Source: JASHPR01 sp963795055
GTDB taxonomy: Bacteria; Actinomycetota; Actinomycetes; Streptosporangiales; Streptosporangiaceae
Assembly: GCA_963795055.1 (NCBI GenBank)
Contig: CAWCGJ010000039.1
Coordinates: forward strand, 1 to 64,000
DNA length: 64,000 nucleotides
Direction of reading: 5' to 3'
Shown here piece by piece: positions 33,531 through 42,192 of this stretch (positions within the stretch are counted from its first letter, which is position 1; the number at the start of each line of letters is the position of its first letter). Made by a program: the position numbers and the translations under genes. Below the pieces are notes generated by a model. That model was not told the DNA's origin. It saw nothing but the letters and a program-made list of their open reading frames with translations, and did no database searches.

Positions 33531-34196
33531 GTGGCAGAGAAGGCCAAGATCCTGCTGGTCGACGACCGAGCCGAGAACATCGTCGCGCTGGAGGCCATTC
33601 TCGGCTCGCTGAACCAGATCCTGGTCCCGGCCCGCTCCGGGGATGCCGCGCTCAAGGCCCTGCTCAGCGAGGAGTTCGCGGTCATCCTGCTCGACGTGCT
33701 GATGCCCGGCATGGACGGATTCGAGACCGCCGCCCACATCAAGCGCCGTCCCAAGACCCGCGATGTGCCGATCATCTTCCTGACCGCGCGCAACGCCGAG
33801 CCGGACTACGCGTTCCGCAGCTACTCGGCCGGAGCCGTCGACTACATCGCCAAGCCATTCGATCCCTGGGTGCTGCGGGCCAAGGTGTCGGTCTTCGTCG
33901 ACCTGTACGCGAAGAACCGGCAGCTCCGCGACCAGGCCACGATGCTGCGCGCGCAACTCGGCGATTCGCTGGCCGCGGCGCAGGCGCAGCGGGCCCAGCA
34001 GGCGGAGCGGGCCGGCGCGGAGCCTGTGCTCGCCGAGCTGTCCGCTCGGCTGGCGGCGGTCGAGGACATCGTCACCGTGCTTTCCGGGCAGGCCGAGGCC
34101 GGGACGGACCCGGCCGTCGCCGAATCCGTGCACCAGCTGGAGCACCGCGTGGCCCGGCTGCGCGGTGTCTTCGACGCGCTGCGCGTCGACACGTAA
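33531..34196 (+). CDS. Response regulator with C-terminal coiled coil
   Basis: A 221-residue single-receiver protein with no DNA-binding domain. KILLVDDRAENIVALEAIL supplies the acidic pocket, Asp55 in VILLDVLMPGMDG is the phosphoacceptor, and FLTARN and DYIAKPFDP give the Thr and Lys. From residue 130 a long Ala/Gln/Glu-rich helix (MLRAQLGDSLAAAQAQRAQQAERAGAEPVLAELSARLAAVEDIV) is likely a coiled coil. It starts at GTG 33531 after AGGAG. It is the expected partner of the upstream hybrid kinase and may carry phosphate to, or bind, other proteins. Confidence 0.9.
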   Translation: MAEKAKILLVDDRAENIVALEAILGSLNQILVPARSGDAALKALLSEEFAVILLDVLMPGMDGFETAAHIKRRPKTRDVPIIFLTARNAEPDYAFRSYSAGAVDYIAKPFDPWVLRAKVSVFVDLYAKNRQLRDQATMLRAQLGDSLAAAQAQRAQQAERAGAEPVLAELSARLAAVEDIVTVLSGQAEAGTDPAVAESVHQLEHRVARLRGVFDALRVDT

Positions 34197-34270
34197 GGAG
34201 AGGGCGGCGGCGAATATTGGCCCCGTGAGGGCGAAGTCATGCCACCCGCGACGGCCAGCCGCCGGCCATG

Positions 34271-34318
34271 AAGGGGGAAGGGGAGGTGGGCGGGGGCATG
34301 CGGGGGGGGTCTGGGGGG
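34271..34318 (+). other. G-rich tract, possible G-quadruplex
   Basis: At least five runs of three or more G with short loops, including an eight-G run (34302-34309), lie in the 146-base gap between the convergent response-regulator and acyl-CoA-ligase genes. The strand asymmetry is unlike the surrounding GC-rich DNA. It could fold into a G-quadruplex and act as a transcription pause or end. Confidence 0.5.
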
Positions 34319-34342
34319 TCGTCCTCCGAGGCCAACACAGCG

Positions 34343-35887
34343 TCACGCCTCGGCGTCGTACTCCCCGGGCTGGTGCCCGGCGGGCAGCCGGTGCTTGGCC
34401 ACCCGCGCGGTCGGCGTGCGCGGCAGCTCGTCGATCGCCTGCCAGTAGCGGGGCACCTTGAACGCGGCGAGCCGCCCGGCGGCGAACGCCCGCAGCTCCG
34501 GGAACGAGACACTGGCCCCGTCGGCGGGCACCACGAACGCCTTCACCTCGTCTTCGGACAGCTCGGATTCCACCCCGACCACGGCGCACTCCAGCACCGC
34601 GGGGTGCGCCTCCAGCACCTCCTCGACCTCGAGCGGCGACAGGTTCTCGCCCCGGCGCCGCAACACCTCCTTCTGCCGGGCCACGAACGTGTAGGTGCCG
34701 TCGGCGCCGACGGTGACCAGGTCACCGGTCCGCAGCCAGCCCTGGTGCCACAGCGCGGCGGTCTCCTCCGGCATCCCCCAGTACCCGGAGGTGACCACGG
34801 GGTTGCGCAGCTCGATCTCGCCGGTCTCGCCGGGGCCGAGCACGCGGCCGTCCGGGCCGACCACCCGCGCCTCGTTCACGGTGCCGAGCACCGGATGCTG
34901 GCGTACCGAGCCGAGCGTCCCGTACGGCCGCGTCCCCCGCGCCCAGATCAGCCCGTACGGCGACTCCGACATCGCGTAGCCGACCACGATCCTGATCCCG
35001 AACCGCCGCTCGATCTCCAGCTGACGTTCGCGTTCCGGCGCCGGTCCGGTATAGCACAGCCGCAACGGGGTGTCGGCGTCATCCGGGCGCGGCGGCTGCC
35101 GCATCAGGATCTCCAGCATGGCCCCGATCGCGTTGAACTCGGTCGCCCCGTGCCTGCGGGCGGCGTCCAGGAATCCGCTGGCCGAGAACCGCGGCAGCAG
35201 CACCAGGCCCGCGCCGCAGGCCAGCGAGCCCATCACCGAGTACGCGGGCGCGTTGATGTGGAACAGCGGCAGGGAGGTCATCAGCCGGTCCGCGGCGGTC
35301 AGCCCCATCCAGAAACCGAAGCCCTCCCCCGCCATCGCGTAGGCCCGGTGGGTCTGCATGACCAGCTTGGACCGCCCGGTGGTGCCGGAGGTCGGGATCA
35401 GCACCGCCAGGTCGTCCGGGCCGACCCCGGCGTCGGCCAGCTCGGCCGCGCTCCCTGCCGCGGCCCCGCCGACCAGCTCGTCGCAGTCCAGCACGGTAAG
35501 CCCGGGGAGCTCGCCCACGGCCGCGCCCGCCAGCGGGGCCAGGCCGGTGTCGCTGATCAAGGCCCGCGGTGACACCTGCCGGGCCATTCCGGCGATCTCG
35601 GCCGGGGCGCTGCGCGGGTTGACCGCCACGGTGACCGCGCCCAGCGTGGGCAGCGCCAGCCAGCACAGCAGGTAGCCGGGGGTGGACCTGGCCGTGACCA
35701 TGACGAGATCCCCGCGCCGGATCCCCGCGTCCCGCAGGGCCTGGGCCACGCCGGCCACCCGGGCCGCCGCTTCGGCGAAGGTCAGCGTGGTGTCGTCGGT
35801 GCGCAGCCACACCCCGGCGGGGTCGCGCTCCGCCGCGGCGGCCAGCAGCCGCGGGATCGTGGCGGAGTACTCGGGCGGGGCGGTCAT
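34343..35887 (-). CDS. AMP-dependent acyl-CoA synthetase/ligase
   Basis: A 514-residue ANL-superfamily enzyme that activates a carboxylic acid with ATP and joins it to CoA. Motifs: P-loop LIPTSGTTGRSKLVMQTHR near residue 165, SLPLFHINA near 205, GYAMSESPYG near 305, RTGDLVTVG hinge region near 390, and the C-terminal catalytic Lys in PRTPTARVAKHRL near 500. It resembles carnitine/crotonobetaine- or aryl-CoA ligases; the substrate cannot be named. It is the last gene of a seven-gene operon with a branched-chain-type importer and a TetR regulator, so the imported compound is probably its substrate. Confidence 0.9.
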   Translation of the reverse strand: MTAPPEYSATIPRLLAAAAERDPAGVWLRTDDTTLTFAEAAARVAGVAQALRDAGIRRGDLVMVTARSTPGYLLCWLALPTLGAVTVAVNPRSAPAEIAGMARQVSPRALISDTGLAPLAGAAVGELPGLTVLDCDELVGGAAAGSAAELADAGVGPDDLAVLIPTSGTTGRSKLVMQTHRAYAMAGEGFGFWMGLTAADRLMTSLPLFHINAPAYSVMGSLACGAGLVLLPRFSASGFLDAARRHGATEFNAIGAMLEILMRQPPRPDDADTPLRLCYTGPAPERERQLEIERRFGIRIVVGYAMSESPYGLIWARGTRPYGTLGSVRQHPVLGTVNEARVVGPDGRVLGPGETGEIELRNPVVTSGYWGMPEETAALWHQGWLRTGDLVTVGADGTYTFVARQKEVLRRRGENLSPLEVEEVLEAHPAVLECAVVGVESELSEDEVKAFVVPADGASVSFPELRAFAAGRLAAFKVPRYWQAIDELPRTPTARVAKHRLPAGHQPGEYDAEA

Positions 35888-35911
35888 GCCAGAGACGATA
35901 CGGTGCCCGGC

Positions 35912-36547
35912 TCAGCCCGCGGCCGGAGGCCGGACGCCAGCCCGCGGCGCCAGCCCGCGGGCCAGCACCTCGAGCACGTCGTCGCGCACGTCCGGGGGCA
36001 CCTGCCCGCCGGCCGTCCAGTCGGCCCAGCGCATGCCGACGAAGTTGCCGATGCCCGTGTACAGGTACGCGATCACCTCGGGGTCGTACCGCGCGTCCAC
36101 CTGGCCGGCCAGCTGGGCGTGGCGGACCCCGCGGGCGTAGCCGCGGGCCAGCCGCTCGTAGTACTCGCGGAACAGGCCGGGGTCGACGAACTCCGACTCG
36201 CGCACGATGCGGTCGATCCACGGCCGCTGGGACAGCATGTCGAAGAAGGCGCCGAACGCGACCCGCTCCCGGGACCGCTGGTCGTCCGGCGCCTCGGCCA
36301 GCGCGGCGCTCATCGCGGCGCGCAGGTCGGCGTTGATCCGCCGGACCACGGCCGCGAAGATGTCGGCCTTCGACTTGTAGTGCGCGTAGAAGCTGCCGGT
36401 GGCAATGCCCGCCCGGGCGCAGATGCCGGCCACGCTGGTCCGCCGGTAGCTGCGCTCCCCGAACAGGTACTCGGCCGCGATCAGCAGCCGCTCGGCCGGC
36501 GGCCGGTCATCGCCCGTTGCGGGCCGACGGCTGGCTGTGGCAGTCAC
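35912..36547 (-). CDS. TetR-family transcriptional regulator
   Basis: A 211-residue regulator. The N-terminal helix-turn-helix is clear: RLLIAAEYLFGERSYRRTSVAGICARAGIATGSFYAHYKSKADIFAAVV (residues 20-68). The C-terminal ligand domain is all-helical. It starts at GTG 36547 and lies between the solute-binding-protein gene and the acyl-CoA ligase, 24 bases before the latter. The placement suggests it senses the acid or its CoA ester and represses the operon. ATTCGGAAT, a short palindrome at 36560-36568 just upstream, shares its half-sites with one before the operon's first gene. Confidence 0.9.
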   Translation of the reverse strand: MTATASRRPATGDDRPPAERLLIAAEYLFGERSYRRTSVAGICARAGIATGSFYAHYKSKADIFAAVVRRINADLRAAMSAALAEAPDDQRSRERVAFGAFFDMLSQRPWIDRIVRESEFVDPGLFREYYERLARGYARGVRHAQLAGQVDARYDPEVIAYLYTGIGNFVGMRWADWTAGGQVPPDVRDDVLEVLARGLAPRAGVRPPAAG

Positions 36548-36603
36548 GCGTAGTACTCCATTCGGAATCCATAACGGACCGGCGGCGGCCGTCCCGTCGG
36601 GCA

Positions 36604-36640
36604 GGGCCGGCCGCCGGCGGAGCTCGCCGGCGGCCGGCCC
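36604..36640. terminator. Strong GC stem-loop within the importer operon
   Basis: GGGCCGGCCGCCGGCG and CGCCGGCGGCCGGCCC form a perfect 16-base stem with a 5-base loop, placed seven bases after the stop of the solute-binding-protein gene. It could end transcription or protect the upstream message, uncoupling TetR and the ligase from the transporter genes. Confidence 0.7.
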
Positions 36641-36646
36641 CGTGTG

Positions 36647-37984
36647 TCACGGCGAAGGTATCCCGCTGGCCGGCGCGGTCGGCTGCGTCCCGGAGAACGT
36701 CGTGATCGCTCCGGTCGGGCTGGTGTCGGTGACCTGGACCGGCCCGATCGGCTTCAGCGCGCCGTTATCGATCATCGCCATGTAGGCGCCGGTGATGCCG
36801 GCGTGGTCGCTGGACGAGTAGGCGTAGGGAGCCACGGAGACGCCTTGCGGCAGGCCGTCGTTGATCGCGTTGACCAGGTCCTGCCGGGTCGGGTTGCGCC
36901 CGGCCTTGAACATGGCCTGCACGAACGTGTAGCCGACCGCGAGCCCGTAGCCCACGTTGCCGTCCATCGGCAGCTTGGGGATGTAGGTGTTGTGGACCTT
37001 CGTGAACAGCTGAATCCAGCTGTTGCTGGTGTCACCGAGCGAGGGCAGGTAGGAGTCGGTGATGATGCCCTGGGTCAGCGCGTTGCCGGACACCGTGGCC
37101 CCGCCCTGCTTGGCGAACGACTCCAGCAGGCCGGCCAGGGTGATCGGGTCGGAGCCGACGTCGCTGGACACGAGCTGCGGGCTGAAGCTGAGCTTCAGGC
37201 CGGTCAGCTTCAGCAGCGCCATGAACGCGGGCACGGCGAACGCCACGACCACCTGGGCCCCGGCCGCCTTGAGCGCGGTCACCTGCGGGGCGATGTTGGT
37301 CACCGTCGGGTTGTAGCTCTCGGCCGCCACGACCTGAGACTTCGGGATCTCGTAGTTCAGGCCCTTGACGCCGTCCATGCCGAACTCGTCGTCCTGGTAG
37401 AAGTAGCCGATCTTCTTGCCGGCGAAGTGCTGCTTGATATAGGCGCCGAGGATCTTGCCCTCGCGGATGTAGTCGATCTGCCAGCCGAACGTGTACGGGT
37501 AGGTACTCGGGGCGTTCCAGCAGTCACAGCCGGAGGCGACGAAGACGTCCGGCACCTTCGAGCTGTTCAGGTACTTCACCACGGCCAGGTGCGTCGGCGT
37601 GCCCAGCCCGTTGTAGATCGCGTAGACGTTGTCCTGCAGCACGAGCTGGTGCACGACCGTCGAGGTGATGGTCGGGTCGTACTGGTCGTTCAGGTACTTG
37701 TAGACGATCTTGCGGCCGTAGATCCCGCCGTGGGCGTTGACGTACTGGAAGTAGGCGTTGGACGCCGGGGCGATCTCGTCGTAGCCGGGAGCGGCGACGC
37801 CGGTGAGCGGCTGGTGGCTGCCGATCGTGATCGTGGTGGCGGTGATGCCCGGCGCCGACGCGGTCAGTGCGCTGCTCGACGAGCTCTTGGTGCTCGAGCC
37901 GCTCGAGCCGCAGGCGGCCACGACCATCGCGACGGCCGCGATCCCGGCGACCGCCGCGAGGTTCACCCGATGTGATCTTCTCAT
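36647..37984 (-). CDS. ABC transporter substrate-binding lipoprotein (branched-chain amino acid type)
   Basis: A 445-residue exported lipoprotein. The signal peptide MRRSHRVNLAAVAGIAAVAMVVAAC ends in a lipobox with Cys near residue 25, followed by a Ser-rich linker. The mature part is a type I periplasmic-binding fold (Peripla_BP_6): TITIGSHQPLTGVAAPGYDEI, KIVYKYLNDQYDPTITSTVV, DVFVASGCDCWNAPSTYPYTFGWQ. It would capture the substrate outside the membrane for LivHM. Its ATG overlaps the LivM stop by four bases. The family binds amino acids, amides and many aromatic or aliphatic acids. Confidence 0.92.
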   Translation of the reverse strand: MRRSHRVNLAAVAGIAAVAMVVAACGSSGSSTKSSSSSALTASAPGITATTITIGSHQPLTGVAAPGYDEIAPASNAYFQYVNAHGGIYGRKIVYKYLNDQYDPTITSTVVHQLVLQDNVYAIYNGLGTPTHLAVVKYLNSSKVPDVFVASGCDCWNAPSTYPYTFGWQIDYIREGKILGAYIKQHFAGKKIGYFYQDDEFGMDGVKGLNYEIPKSQVVAAESYNPTVTNIAPQVTALKAAGAQVVVAFAVPAFMALLKLTGLKLSFSPQLVSSDVGSDPITLAGLLESFAKQGGATVSGNALTQGIITDSYLPSLGDTSNSWIQLFTKVHNTYIPKLPMDGNVGYGLAVGYTFVQAMFKAGRNPTRQDLVNAINDGLPQGVSVAPYAYSSSDHAGITGAYMAMIDNGALKPIGPVQVTDTSPTGAITTFSGTQPTAPASGIPSP

Positions 37985-39027
37985 GTCGTGCCTTCCTCCT
38001 GGTGTTCACTGGCCGGCCTGCGCAGGCGCAACACGTTGATTGGCGCGGCCGCAGCGGGCGCGGCAGGCCCGAACAGGCGGCGCAGGCCGCCCTGGATGCC
38101 CGCCGGGAAGACGAGCATGACCACAATCAGAACGACTCCGTAGGCGGCGATCGGAACGCTGGAGCTCGCCGCCCCGGAGAAACCGTGGCTGGAGGCCACG
38201 TTGGTGAGGTAGGTGGGGACCAAGACCAGCAGCAGGCTCCCCCACACCGCGCCGAGCAGGCTGCCGAGGCCGCCGACCACCGCCGCGGTGAGCAGGCCGA
38301 TGGACAGGGTGAGCGTGTACGCACCGGGGGCCACGATGCCCGTGACCAGGGCGAGCAGGGCCCCGCCGAGCCCGGCGCAGGCGGCGCTGACCACGAACGC
38401 GAGGATCTGCAGCCGGGCCACGTTCAGGCCGGCCAGCGACGCCGCCACTTCGTCGTCGCGTACCGCGCGCCAGCTGCGGCCGACCCGGCTGCGGCCGAGG
38501 TTGGCCAGCAGGACCAGGATGATCAGGGCGCCGGCGCAGGTCACCCAGGCCAGCCAGCGCGTGGGCGGGAAGGTGGGGCCCAGGAAGGCGGGCGTGTTGA
38601 TGCTGGTCGACAGGCCCTGGTCGCCGCCGAACGCCCCGGCGTACTGGTCGGCCAGCGAGGGTAGGGCGACCGCTAGCATCAGCGTGGCCCCGGCCAGGTA
38701 CGGCCCGCGCAGCCGGGCTGCGGCCAGCCCGAAGATCCCGCCGGACACGGCGGCGACCACCACGCTGGCCAGCAGCACCAGCTCCAGCGGCCAGTTCAGG
38801 TGGATCAGCAACAGCGCTCCGCCGTAGGCGCCGATGGCCATGAAGGCGCCGTTGCCGATGGAGATCTGGCCGCTCAGCCCGATCAGTACGGTGAGCCCGG
38901 CCACGGCCGCCACATACGCCGCGACCTCGGCCATCTGGTAGTCGCGGTAGCTGCCGAGCTGGATGGACAGCGCCACGAGGATCACGGCGACCACGATCGC
39001 GGCCGCCAGGTGGCGGGCCAGAGTCAT
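37981..39027 (-). CDS. Branched-chain-type ABC transporter permease, LivM-like
   Basis: A 348-residue inner-membrane permease with about eight to ten helices. The LivM signatures are present: IGLSGQISIGNGAFMAIGAYGGALL, RLRGPYLAGATLMLAVALPSLADQ and the coupling-loop VGRSWRAVRDDEVAASLAGLNVARLQILAFVVSAACAGLGGAL. The start is ATG 39027, two bases after the LivH stop; the longer upstream frame is only LivH in another phase. It works as a heterodimer with the LivH-like protein. Confidence 0.92.
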   Translation of the reverse strand: MTLARHLAAAIVVAVILVALSIQLGSYRDYQMAEVAAYVAAVAGLTVLIGLSGQISIGNGAFMAIGAYGGALLLIHLNWPLELVLLASVVVAAVSGGIFGLAAARLRGPYLAGATLMLAVALPSLADQYAGAFGGDQGLSTSINTPAFLGPTFPPTRWLAWVTCAGALIILVLLANLGRSRVGRSWRAVRDDEVAASLAGLNVARLQILAFVVSAACAGLGGALLALVTGIVAPGAYTLTLSIGLLTAAVVGGLGSLLGAVWGSLLLVLVPTYLTNVASSHGFSGAASSSVPIAAYGVVLIVVMLVFPAGIQGGLRRLFGPAAPAAAAPINVLRLRRPASEHQEEGTT

Positions 39028-39029
39028 GA

Positions 39030-39908
39030 TCACACCCTCCGGGTCGCGGCGGTCGAGAACAGGCCCTCCGGCCGGATCATCAGGACCAGGGCCAGCACCA
39101 CCAGGCCGTACACCAGGACCAGTTCGCTGCCCAGGTAGCCGCCGGCGTAGCTGAGCACCACGCCGAGCAGCACGCCGCCGACGACCGCGCCGACCGGGCT
39201 GTCCAGGCCGCCGATCACCGCGGCCGTGAACCCGAGTACGAAGATCGCGTCCATGCTGTTGGGGTAGAGGAACGTGCTCGGGGTGACCAGCACCCCGGCC
39301 AGCGCACCGAACAGCCCGGCCAGCGCCCAGCCCAGGGTCAGCACCCGGCCGATCCGGATCCCGAGCAGCCGGGCCACACCCTGGCTGAACGCCGTGGCCC
39401 GCAGCCGCAGGCCGACCGCCGTGAACCGGAACACCAGGGCGAGCAAGACCGCCGCGGCGAGCACGGCGACCGCGGTGAACACGTCGGTCGGCGAGATCCC
39501 GAGCGCAACCGAGCCGATCTTCAACCCGGTCACTGAGAACGCCGGCGGGAACGAGCGGAACTGGCCACCGAAGATGATGCCGGCCACCCCCTCGATGAGG
39601 ATGAGCAGGCCAATGGTCACGATCACCGAGTTCAGCGGCCCCTTGCCCTCCGTCGGCCGGACCACCGTGCGCTCGAGGACCGCGCCGAGGACCAGCCCCG
39701 CGGCCAGGGCCACCACGAAGCCGAGCCAGTAGTTCCCGGTGTGCCGGATGACCACCCACGCGATGTAGGTGGTGAACATGGCCATGCCGCCCTGGGAGTA
39801 GTTGAGTACCCGGGTGCCGCGCCAGATCAGCACCAGCGACAGCGCGATCGCGGCGTAGATCATGCCGACGGCGATCCCGCCGAGGGTGAACTCCAGGAAC
39901 TCCTGCAT
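39030..39908 (-). CDS. Branched-chain-type ABC transporter permease, LivH-like
   Basis: A 292-residue permease. It begins MQEFLEFTLGGIAVGMIYAAIALSLVLIWRGTRVLNYSQGGMAMFTTYIAW, the standard LivH N-terminus. About eight helices follow, with the coupling motif LRATAFSQGVARLLGIRIGRVLTLGWALAGLFGALAGVL. It pairs with the LivM-like subunit to form the channel. The spacing to its neighbours (22 and 2 bases) shows a single transcript. Confidence 0.92.
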   Translation of the reverse strand: MQEFLEFTLGGIAVGMIYAAIALSLVLIWRGTRVLNYSQGGMAMFTTYIAWVVIRHTGNYWLGFVVALAAGLVLGAVLERTVVRPTEGKGPLNSVIVTIGLLILIEGVAGIIFGGQFRSFPPAFSVTGLKIGSVALGISPTDVFTAVAVLAAAVLLALVFRFTAVGLRLRATAFSQGVARLLGIRIGRVLTLGWALAGLFGALAGVLVTPSTFLYPNSMDAIFVLGFTAAVIGGLDSPVGAVVGGVLLGVVLSYAGGYLGSELVLVYGLVVLALVLMIRPEGLFSTAATRRV

Positions 39909-39930
39909 GCGTCTGCTCCCTCCCGCGTGC

Positions 39931-40653
39931 CTAGAAGCCCAGATAGTGACGGCGCAGCCCGACGTCGGCTGCCAGCGTGGACGCGTCGGCCTCGGCGACC
40001 ACCTTGCCGAGGTTGAGCACCAGGCCCGTGTCCGCGATGCGGAGGGCGCTGCGGGCGTTCTGCTCGACCAGCAGCACGGTCAGCCCCGCCTCGTCGCGTA
40101 GCTGCCGGATCAGGTCCATGACCTGCGCGACCACCCTCGGCGCCAGGCCGAGCGACGGCTCGTCGAGCAGCAGCACCCGGGGGGCCGACATCAGCGCCCG
40201 GGCGATGACCAGGATCTGCCGCTCACCGCCGGACAGCGTGGCCGCCGCCCGCCGCTTGCGCTCGGCCAGCACAGGGAACCGGCGGTAGGCGTCGTTCAGG
40301 GCCGCGGCCCGGCGGGCCCGGTCCCGGGTGGCCAGGGCGCCGACGCGCAGGTTCTCCTCCACCGTGAGCTCGGTGATGACCCCCTGGCCCTCGGGCACGT
40401 GGGCCACGCCGGCCCGGGCGATGTCCTCGGGACGACGGCGGGCCAGGTCGGTGCCGCCGACCAGGACCTTGCCGCGGCGCGGCCGGACCAGTCCGCTGAT
40501 GGTGCGCAGCAGCGTGGTCTTCCCGGCCCCGTTGGCGCCGAGCACCGCGGTGATCGTGCCCGGCCGGGCCGTGACCGAGACGCCGTCGAGCACGGGCACC
40601 CCGCCGTATCCGGCCACGATGTCCTCGACGGCCAGCGCCGGCGCGTCAGTCAC
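39931..40653 (-). CDS. ABC transporter ATP-binding protein, LivF-like
   Basis: A 240-residue ATPase subunit. Walker A GANGAGKTT near residue 40, LivF-type VPEGQGVITELTVEENLRVGA, signature LSGGERQ, Walker B RVLLLDEPSLGLAP and the switch His region LLVEQNARSALRIAD are in order. The start is GTG 40653 (VTDAPALAVEDIV), overlapping the LivG stop by eight bases. The upstream in-frame extension is Arg/Pro-rich and belongs to the LivG tail region. Confidence 0.92.
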   Translation of the reverse strand: MTDAPALAVEDIVAGYGGVPVLDGVSVTARPGTITAVLGANGAGKTTLLRTISGLVRPRRGKVLVGGTDLARRRPEDIARAGVAHVPEGQGVITELTVEENLRVGALATRDRARRAAALNDAYRRFPVLAERKRRAAATLSGGERQILVIARALMSAPRVLLLDEPSLGLAPRVVAQVMDLIRQLRDEAGLTVLLVEQNARSALRIADTGLVLNLGKVVAEADASTLAADVGLRRHYLGF

Positions 40654-41539
40654 GGCCCGCCTCCTCACGCCCGGCCTCCTCGTGGCCGGCTTCCTCGGGC
40701 CCGGCCTCGCCACGCCCGGCCTGCTCGCGGCCGTTTCCCTCGGTCCCGAGGTACGCCGCGGTCACCGCAGGATCGGCCTGCACCTGCTCGGGGGTGCCGG
40801 TCGCGATCAGCTTGCCGAAGTCCAGCACGAAGATCGTGTCGCAGATCGTCATCATCAGGTCCATCCGGTGCTCGATCACCACCACGCTCGCCTCGGCCGC
40901 GAACTCCCTGATCAAATCCCCGAGCTCGGGCAGTTCCTTCTCGGACAGCCCGCTGGCCGGCTCGTCCAGCAGCAGCAGCCGCGGATGCCCGACCAGGGCG
41001 CGGGCCAGCGCGACCCGCTTGCGCAGCCCGTAGGCCAGGGTGTCGGGCATGCTGTCGGCCAGTTCCGCGACGCCCACGCGGCCGAGCGCCGCCACCGCCT
41101 GCTCCCGGAGCCGCCGTTCGTCCCGGTCCGACCAGGGCAGGCCGAACAGCGCGGACCAGAACCCGGCGCGCGCCGCGTGGGTGGCGCCGACCATGACGTT
41201 CTCGGCCACAGACAGTCCGCGGAACAGGCCGACGCCCTGCAGCGTGCGAGCGATCCCCAGGCCCGCGAGCCGGTGCGCCCGGACGCCGGTGAGCTCGTGC
41301 CCGTCGAAAGAGATCGTTCCCGAGGCCGGCCTGACGAAGCCGCACACCGAGTTGAGCAGTGTGGTCTTCCCCGCCCCGTTGGGGCCGATGATCCCGGTAA
41401 TCTGTCGCGGAGCAGCGCTGAGGGACACGTTGTCGAGCGCGGTCAGGCCGCCGAATCGCACCGTCACGCCGCTGACGTCGAGAATCCCCGCGGCACGCGG
41501 TGAATCGACCAGCCCTGTTTCTGATGAACTGTCATTCAT
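40646..41539 (-). CDS. ABC transporter ATP-binding protein, LivG-like
   Basis: A 297-residue ATPase subunit and the first gene of the importer operon. Walker A is GPNGAGKTT and is followed by a LivG-type long insertion (GIARTLQGVGLFRGLSVAENVMVG). The signature here is LAYGLRKRVALARALVGHP and Walker B is RLLLLDEPASGLSEKE. ATG 41539 (MNDSSSETG) is preferred over ATG 41566 because GAGGG lies eight bases before it. The C-terminus carries an odd charged pentad tail (GEAGPEEAGHEEAGREEAG). An operator-like palindrome lies 41 bases upstream. Confidence 0.9.
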   Translation of the reverse strand: MNDSSSETGLVDSPRAAGILDVSGVTVRFGGLTALDNVSLSAAPRQITGIIGPNGAGKTTLLNSVCGFVRPASGTISFDGHELTGVRAHRLAGLGIARTLQGVGLFRGLSVAENVMVGATHAARAGFWSALFGLPWSDRDERRLREQAVAALGRVGVAELADSMPDTLAYGLRKRVALARALVGHPRLLLLDEPASGLSEKELPELGDLIREFAAEASVVVIEHRMDLMMTICDTIFVLDFGKLIATGTPEQVQADPAVTAAYLGTEGNGREQAGRGEAGPEEAGHEEAGREEAGRD

Positions 41540-41579
41540 CGGGCCGACCCTCGCTTCAAGAGGCATGACCGGCGCAGTA

Positions 41580-41593
41580 TGAATCTCTATTCA
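41580..41593. promoter_or_regulatory. Candidate operator before the importer operon
   Basis: TGAAT-CTCT-ATTCA is a perfect 5-base inverted repeat located 41 bases before the LivG-like start. The same GAAT/ATTC half-sites recur as ATTCGGAAT just upstream of the operon's TetR gene (36560-36568). It could be the TetR operator. Confidence 0.45.
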
Positions 41594-41705
41594 GTACCTG
41601 TCGCCGGGGTACCGCAAGGTTGCGTGCGAGAGTCGGTGCCGATTCGTTGCCGATCCGAGACCGACGACCGGCTTGCGGGCTGACCGGTGCGCAGGCCTGC
41701 CGGGC

Positions 41706-42161
41706 TTAGTCTCGGAGCTCGCTGAGGATGCGGGCCAGTTCCGCGCGGTCGGCCGGGCCGAGGCGGCCGAAGATGCGCCCGGCTTCGGTCCCGCGGGCGG
41801 CCCTGATCTCGGCCAGCACGCCGGCGCCGCGCTCGGTCACCTCGACCAGGATGGCGCGCCGGTCGGCCGGGTCGGCGCGCCGCCGGACCAGGCCCCCGGC
41901 CTGCAGCGCGTCCACGACCTCGGTGGCCGTGCGCGGCGCGATCTCCAGGCGCTCGGAGAGCTCGGACAGCCGCATCGTCCCGTGCCTGGCCAGCGTGCGC
42001 AGGGCGCGCAGGTGGGCGGGGGTGACGTCCCACGGCGCCAGGGTCTCGGCCGACCTCTCGCGGAGCTGGCGCGCGACGGCCCCGAAGGCGTCAGCCAGCG
42101 ACTCATCGCCGACCGGGTCGGCGGGCTCGGGCGGGGCCGGTTCGTCGCGTCCGGAGGTCAC
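41706..42161 (-). CDS. MarR-family transcriptional regulator
   Basis: A 151-residue regulator. It has helix-turn-helix MRLSELSERLEIAPRTATEVVDALQAGGLV, the wing RRRADPADRRAILVEVTERG, and long flanking dimerisation helices. It is divergent from an ABC exporter gene, and the 87 bases between them hold overlapping palindromes of MarR type. The arrangement (MarR repressor plus exporter) is the usual drug- or metabolite-inducible efflux switch. It starts at GTG 42161. Confidence 0.92.
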   Translation of the reverse strand: MTSGRDEPAPPEPADPVGDESLADAFGAVARQLRERSAETLAPWDVTPAHLRALRTLARHGTMRLSELSERLEIAPRTATEVVDALQAGGLVRRRADPADRRAILVEVTERGAGVLAEIRAARGTEAGRIFGRLGPADRAELARILSELRD

Positions 42162-42192
42162 GGGAATACGGTAGCAGGGTTTTGCGCTGTAG

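Noticed and set aside
37981..39759. 592-residue reading frame covering both permease genes
   Set aside because: Only the part from ATG 39027 is LivM; the upstream part is LivH read in another phase.
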